A DNA stretch of 12,599 nucleotides from Pseudomonadota bacterium. GTDB lineage: Bacteria; Myxococcota; Myxococcia; Myxococcales; Anaeromyxobacteraceae. Both the position numbers and the translations under genes were made by a program. Positions 9,640 to 12,599 of the stretch are shown here, piece by piece. The stretch lies in contig JAEYZK010000420.1 of assembly GCA_023428085.1 (NCBI GenBank), positions 1 through 12,599 on the forward strand, read 5' to 3'. The stretch's first letter is position 1, and each line of letters opens with the position of its first letter. The notes beneath the pieces are model-generated. The model worked only from the letters and a program-made list of their open reading frames with translations. It ran no database searches and was not told the DNA's origin.

Positions 9640-9775
9640 ATGCGACGGGGCGGTTCGGCTGGTCTGGGCCTGTGCCGTCGATGACGAGGGCAGCCGCTAT
9701 TACGTGTCAGGACGGGCGGAACCCGGCAGTCGTCGTCAGCGGGGCCAGGAGATCGCTCTCCTGGCCCCGCGGTTC
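9640..9775 (+). ncRNA. Candidate small RNA of unknown family (between mglC and the Rec-GAF-GGDEF gene)
   Basis: This fills most of the 274-bp gap between mglC and the convergent GGDEF gene. It lies between a promoter-like sequence and a strong hairpin and would be about 135 bases long. Inside it, GATGACGA (9680-9687) can pair with TCGTCGTC (9730-9737) over eight positions with one G-U. That stem would enclose a smaller GGG-CGGAA-CCC hairpin (9714-9724). A 14-codon frame starting at ATG 9640 would be leaderless and is probably not real. No match to SRP RNA, 6S RNA, tmRNA, tRNA or a c-di-GMP/cGAMP riboswitch core was found by eye. A long mglC 3' UTR is the main alternative. Confidence 0.35.
9739..9770 (+). 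terminator. Strong hairpin, probable terminator between convergent genes
   Basis: GCGGGGCCAGGAG (9739-9751) pairs perfectly over 13 bp with CTCCTGGCCCCGC (9758-9770) around a six-base loop. The + strand continues GGTTCATTTC, a weak U-tract. The minus-strand side has no U-tract. It sits 35 bp past the stop of the minus-strand GGDEF gene and would end transcripts from mglC or from the candidate small RNA. Confidence 0.7.
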
Positions 9776-9805
9776 ATTTCGGGCTCGGGCTCGTTCGCGG
9801 AGTCG

Positions 9806-11179
9806 CTACTTCTCCCGCTCGCGCTCCCCCGGGGGCACCGGCGGCAGGTCCTTCGAGGCCATGTAGACGACGTTCCGGCTCGACCGCTTGCCCCGGTACA
9901 TGGCGCGGTCGGCCATGTCGAGGATCTCCGCCTTCGCCTGGGCGTGCTCGGGGAAGCTCGCGAGGCCGATGGAGCAGGTGATCCGGACGCGCGAGCCCTC
10001 CCGCGACAGGAACCGGTGGTCCTCGACGGCCCGGCGGATGCGCTCGGCCACCTTGAGCCCGCCGCCGGAGTCGATCCCGACGAGGAGCATCACGTACTCG
10101 TCGCCGCCGTAGCGCACGAGGATGTCGTCGTCCCGCACGCAGGAGCGGAGCACCCGGGCCACCTCCACGAGGAGGCGCGAGCCGGAGAGGTGCCCGTGCT
10201 CGTCGTTGACCCGCTTGAACCGGTCGAGGTCCATGAAGAGGACGGTGAAGGGGCGGCCGCCCTGCACCTCGCGGTCGAGGACCATGTCGAGGTAGCGGGT
10301 GTTGTAGAGGTGCGTGAGGTCGTCGAGGTAGGCGAGGTGCTCGACCTGCTTCAACCGGCCGAGGTTGTGCAGCGCGAGCCCGAGGTTCCGGCAGAGGAAG
10401 TCGGCCGCCTCGGTGGCGACGTCGTCGAGCGCGCCGGAGACGAGCACCGCGATCGTCGCGACCGCCTTCCCCTCGCCCGCCACCGGCAGGAGGAGCGCGC
10501 GCGGCCCGAGCTCGGCGTCGGTCCCGGGGAGGAGGTCGATCGCGTCCGGCCGCTCGCCGAGCCCCTCCAGCGCCGGCCGGCAGAGGCGGAGCAGCTCCGC
10601 CGCGAGCTCGTACGCGAGCCCGTGCGCGCCGGAGAGCACCCACTCGCCGGCCGCGGTCTTCTCGAACAGCACCGCCCCGGTGGACCGGCAGGCGCTCGCC
10701 ACCGCCGAGAGCGCCACCGGCACCAGCGTGTCGCGGTCGAGCGTGGCGGCGATGCGCTGCCCGGCCTCGAACAGCTTCAGGTGCGCGCGCAGGGCCTTGT
10801 TCTCGTCGAGCAGCGCGCGCGTGGAGAGGCAGCGCTGGACCGCGATCTGGAGCCCCTCGGGCGTCACCGGCTTCACGAGGTAGTCGCTCGCGCCCGACTT
10901 CATGGCCCGCACCGCGGGATCGACCTTGTCGAGCGCGGTGATGACCACCACCTCGAGGTTCGGATCGAGCCCCTTGGCGATCCCCATGAGGTCGAGGCCG
11001 GAGGAGCCGGGGAGGATCACGTCGGTGAGGAGGACGTCGAACCGGCGGCGCTTCAGGAGCGTCAGCGCCGCCTCCGCGTCGGGCGCGACCTCGACGTCGT
11101 ACCCGCTCGCGCGCAGGTAGTCGGAGTACACCGTGCGCGCGAAGCGCTCGTCGTCCACGAGGAGCACCGACGCGCTCAT
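9806..11179 (-). CDS. Rec-GAF-GGDEF response regulator; candidate Hypr-type cyclic AMP-GMP (3',3'-cGAMP) synthase
   Basis: Cytoplasmic phosphorylation-controlled cyclic dinucleotide synthase of 457 residues from ATG 11179. An adjoining GTG at 11182 would add one residue. Residues 3-118 are a receiver with acidic pocket Asp9/Asp10, phosphoacceptor Asp53, Thr81 and Lys103. A helical linker leads to a GAF-like domain (about 135-280). The GGDEF domain is at about 290-445. It keeps metal Asp317 in MDLDRF, base-contact Asn325, the signature GGDEY at 358-362 and an inhibitory RxxD (Arg349-Asp352) exactly five residues before GGDEY. The motif normally reading GHxxGD is GHLSGS, so Ser334 replaces the Asp that contacts guanine (PleD Asp344). 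Hypr enzymes such as Geobacter GacA carry Ser/Thr there. As I recall, GacA has the same domain order and nearly the same length. Product identity is inferred, and a plain diguanylate cyclase remains possible. No ribosome site is visible. Confidence 0.9.
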   Translation of the reverse strand: MSASVLLVDDERFARTVYSDYLRASGYDVEVAPDAEAALTLLKRRRFDVLLTDVILPGSSGLDLMGIAKGLDPNLEVVVITALDKVDPAVRAMKSGASDYLVKPVTPEGLQIAVQRCLSTRALLDENKALRAHLKLFEAGQRIAATLDRDTLVPVALSAVASACRSTGAVLFEKTAAGEWVLSGAHGLAYELAAELLRLCRPALEGLGERPDAIDLLPGTDAELGPRALLLPVAGEGKAVATIAVLVSGALDDVATEAADFLCRNLGLALHNLGRLKQVEHLAYLDDLTHLYNTRYLDMVLDREVQGGRPFTVLFMDLDRFKRVNDEHGHLSGSRLLVEVARVLRSCVRDDDILVRYGGDEYVMLLVGIDSGGGLKVAERIRRAVEDHRFLSREGSRVRITCSIGLASFPEHAQAKAEILDMADRAMYRGKRSSRNVVYMASKDLPPVPPGEREREK

Positions 11180-11186
11180 CACGACG

Positions 11187-11194
11187 TGTATATC
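11187..11194. promoter_or_regulatory. Candidate shared -10 region between two divergent, possibly leaderless genes
   Basis: The two divergent start codons are only about 20 bp apart (11179 or 11182 on minus, 11203 on plus), and neither has a visible ribosome site. The TATAT at 11189-11193 reads as TATATC on + and TATACA on -. A start about seven bases downstream of each would fall at 11201 (+) and 11180 (-), next to the initiation codons. Leaderless mRNAs from overlapping promoters would explain the layout. No good -35 box is seen on either side, so this is tentative. Confidence 0.4.
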
Positions 11195-11202
11195 ATGGCC
11201 CC

Positions 11203-11970
11203 GTGGACCTCCCGTCGGACCGCAAGGCGCTCCTCTTCTCGGCCGGCGGCGTCCGACTCGCGCTCCGCCTGTCCCACCTCCGCGAGATCGTCCCCGCGCC
11301 CGCCGAGGGCGGCGAGATCGTCGCGCGCGGCGACACCTATCCCACCGCCTTCGTCTCCACCGTCCTCGGCCTGCCGGGTGGGTCCACCCCCTACGCGCTG
11401 CTCACGGAAGGTACGCCCCGGCTCGCGCTGCGCGTGGAGGCGCTCCACGGGATCGTGGACCTCGCCGGCGCGGAGTTCTTCCAGCTGCCCGTCCCCACGC
11501 CGCTGCCCCAGCCCTCGCCGTTCTCCGGCGCCGTGGTCGCGGGCGGCGCGGTGGCGCTCGAGCTCGCCGTCGGGAGCCTCGGGTTCGCGCCGCTCGAGCC
11601 GGCGGTCGAGAACCCGGAGCCGCCGCCCGATCTCGGCCCCTTCGCCGAGCGCGAGCTCCGCTTCTCGCGCGCCGGCAAGGTGTTCGCGGTCCCGCTGTCG
11701 CTCCTGATGCAGGTGCTCGAGGAGCCCCGCCTCGCGCAGGTGCCGCTGACGCCACCCTCGCACCGGGGCCTCCTCTACCACGCGCGATCGCTCCACTCCG
11801 TGGTCGACCTCGGCGCGGTGTACGGCGCACCCGCGGGTCCGGCGCGGACCGTGCTGCTCGTCGATGCAGGCGGCGCCGGCGTCGGCGTCCTCGCCGATCG
11901 GGTGCTCGGCGTGGGGGAGGGCGGACCCGATGTCGTCCGTCCGCCGTGGGACACGCTCTTCGGCGCGTGA
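11203..11970 (+). CDS. Protein with two degenerate CheW-like domains
   Basis: A 255-residue soluble protein. The C-terminal half (about 148-245) is a recognisable CheW fold. It reads RELRFSRAGKVFAVPLSLLM, then QVPLTPPSHRGLLYHARSLH, SVVDLGAVYG, and a final VLLVDAGGAGVGVLADRVLG. The N-terminal half (about 8-130) repeats the pattern more weakly, with LLFSAGGVRLALRLSHLREI, a middle strand region, and ALRVEALHGIVDL. A Pro-rich stretch links them. CheW domains dock histidine kinases to receptors in chemosensory arrays, but no CheA or receptor is in the window. The start is GTG 11203 with no ribosome site. An upstream ATG at 11195 is out of frame. It is divergent from the Rec-GAF-GGDEF gene and 129 bp before the RomR-like gene. 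It may couple a signalling input to one of them, but partners cannot be read from sequence. Confidence 0.8.
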   Translation: MDLPSDRKALLFSAGGVRLALRLSHLREIVPAPAEGGEIVARGDTYPTAFVSTVLGLPGGSTPYALLTEGTPRLALRVEALHGIVDLAGAEFFQLPVPTPLPQPSPFSGAVVAGGAVALELAVGSLGFAPLEPAVENPEPPPDLGPFAERELRFSRAGKVFAVPLSLLMQVLEEPRLAQVPLTPPSHRGLLYHARSLHSVVDLGAVYGAPAGPARTVLLVDAGGAGVGVLADRVLGVGEGGPDVVRPPWDTLFGA

Positions 11971-12031
11971 AACGGGCCGGCGCTCCAGGTCGGAGTCGGG
12001 CCCGAAGGAACACCCAAACGCCCGGCAAATC

Positions 12032-12061
12032 TTGACATTCGGGGAAACGCGGGGTTACTGG
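12032..12061 (+). promoter_or_regulatory. Probable sigma-70 promoter of the RomR-like gene
   Basis: A perfect -35 box, TTGACA, lies at 12032-12037. The -10 is weaker: TTACTG at 12055-12060 (17-base spacer) or TACTGG at 12056-12061 (18-base spacer). The predicted start is near 12067, about 33 bases before the ATG. No clear ribosome site precedes that ATG. Confidence 0.6.
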
Positions 12062-12099
12062 ATACGGCTTCTCTCCTCTCGCGAAGTCCTCAGACGCCC

Positions 12100-12599
12100 A
12101 TGCCCAAGAACCTGCTCCTGGCGGACGACTCGATCACCATCCAGAAGGTCGTCGGCATCACGTTCGCGAACGAGGACTTCAAGGTCATCTCCGTGGACAA
12201 CGGAGAGGACGCGGTCACCCGCGCGCGCGAGCTCCGCCCCGACGTGATCCTCGCGGACGTGGTGATGCCGCGGAAGAACGGCTACGAGGTCTGCGAGGCG
12301 ATCAAGGCCGATCCCGGCCTGAAGCACATCCCGGTGCTCCTGCTCGCCGGGACGTTCGAGGCGTTCGACGAGGGGCGCGCCCGGGCCGCCCGCGCCGACG
12401 GTCACATCTCCAAGCCGTTCGAGAGCCAGGCGCTCATCACGAAGGTGAAGGAGCTGGTCGAGGGGAAGGCGCCCGCTGCCGGCGCAGCCGCTCCCGCTCC
12501 CGCGCCCCGCCCGGCGGCCGCGCCCGCTCCTGCGCCGCGTCCGATGCCAGGCGCTCCGCCCGCTGCTGCGCGCCCTGGCCCGGCGCCCGTCCCCGGTCG
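12100..12599 (+). CDS. romR: RomR-like response regulator, N-terminal part (runs off the right edge)
   Basis: 166 codons are present before the window ends. Residues 1-120 are a receiver domain beginning MPKNLLLADDSITIQKVVG. It has acidic pocket Asp9/Asp10, phosphoacceptor Asp53 in LADVVMP, and Lys105 in SKPF. The usual switch Thr/Ser after beta-4 is replaced, as the strand reads VLLLAGTFEAFDE. From about 123 on, the chain is Pro/Ala-rich (repeated APAP and APRP). RomR of Myxococcus, a polarity protein acting with the MglA GTPase in gliding and type IV pili motility, has a receiver with phosphoacceptor Asp53, then a Pro-rich linker and a Glu-rich tail. The tail lies outside this window. As I recall, romR and groEL2 are also near neighbours in M. 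xanthus. Another receiver protein with a Pro-rich linker is the alternative. Confidence 0.75.
   Translation, partial: MPKNLLLADDSITIQKVVGITFANEDFKVISVDNGEDAVTRARELRPDVILADVVMPRKNGYEVCEAIKADPGLKHIPVLLLAGTFEAFDEGRARAARADGHISKPFESQALITKVKELVEGKAPAAGAAAPAPAPRPAAAPAPAPRPMPGAPPAAARPGPAPVPG

Noticed and set aside
9704..9740. SRP 4.5S RNA or tRNA-Sec in the gap after mglC, because of GTCAGG followed by CGGAA and GGCAG.
   Set aside because: The SRP domain IV needs a GGAA tetraloop between paired strands and an AGCAG on the 3' side; neither is in place. There is no T-loop GGTTCGA or CCA end for a tRNA.
9640..9740. A GEMM-type c-di-GMP or cGAMP riboswitch next to the GGDEF gene.
   Set aside because: The conserved GEMM core around ACGCAAAGCC and its tetraloop receptor are absent on both strands.
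9704..11707. A 667-codon + strand frame across the GGDEF gene and into the CheW-like gene.
   Set aside because: It is antisense to a gene with full Rec and GGDEF motifs. Its translation is Arg/Glu/Val/His-rich low complexity with no recognisable domain, the usual shadow in GC-rich codon-biased DNA.

Overview
The window is very GC-rich, with codons ending in G or C almost throughout. Its gene set points to a myxobacterium (Myxococcota), most likely Anaeromyxobacter or a close relative. This genus call is an inference from gene content and composition. The strongest pointers are a groEL with no groES beside it, a RomR-type response regulator with a Pro/Ala-rich linker, and a Rec-GAF-GGDEF protein.

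Left part (1-2300). A partial TPR-repeat protein runs leftward off the window edge. Divergent from it is a complete groEL of 547 residues. The groEL promoter carries a good match to the HrcA operator CIRCE lying over the -10 and start region. The gene ends in a strong intrinsic terminator at 2251-2297.

Middle part (2300-9540). This is one galactose uptake and catabolism block, all on the + strand and tightly packed: a DeoR-family regulator, a 62-residue unknown protein, galT, galK, then mglB-mglA-mglC (periplasmic galactose/glucose-binding protein, fused double ATPase, permease). Galactose would be imported by MglBAC, phosphorylated by GalK and converted to UDP-galactose and glucose-1-phosphate by GalT. 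The epimerase GalE is not in the window. A GAAACG-type motif and inverted repeats recur upstream of deoR and upstream of mglB, and are candidate operators for the regulator. Two strong hairpins between mglB and mglA probably keep the binding-protein mRNA more abundant than the rest.

Right part (9540-12599). A 274-bp gap holds a candidate promoter, a structured stretch and a 13-bp hairpin, consistent with a small untranslated RNA of unknown identity. Next is a leftward Rec-GAF-GGDEF enzyme. It keeps the metal and catalytic residues and the inhibitory site, but has Ser where ordinary diguanylate cyclases have the guanine-contacting Asp. That is the mark of the Hypr GGDEF enzymes that make cyclic AMP-GMP (3',3'-cGAMP) in Geobacter, and it is the most interesting point here. 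Only about 20 bp away, divergently, is a protein with two degenerate CheW-like domains. A partial RomR-like polarity response regulator follows and runs off the right edge.

MglA and MglB here are the sugar transporter, not the myxobacterial motility GTPase and its GAP, which share the names. No CRISPR array, insertion sequence, rRNA or tRNA gene is visible.
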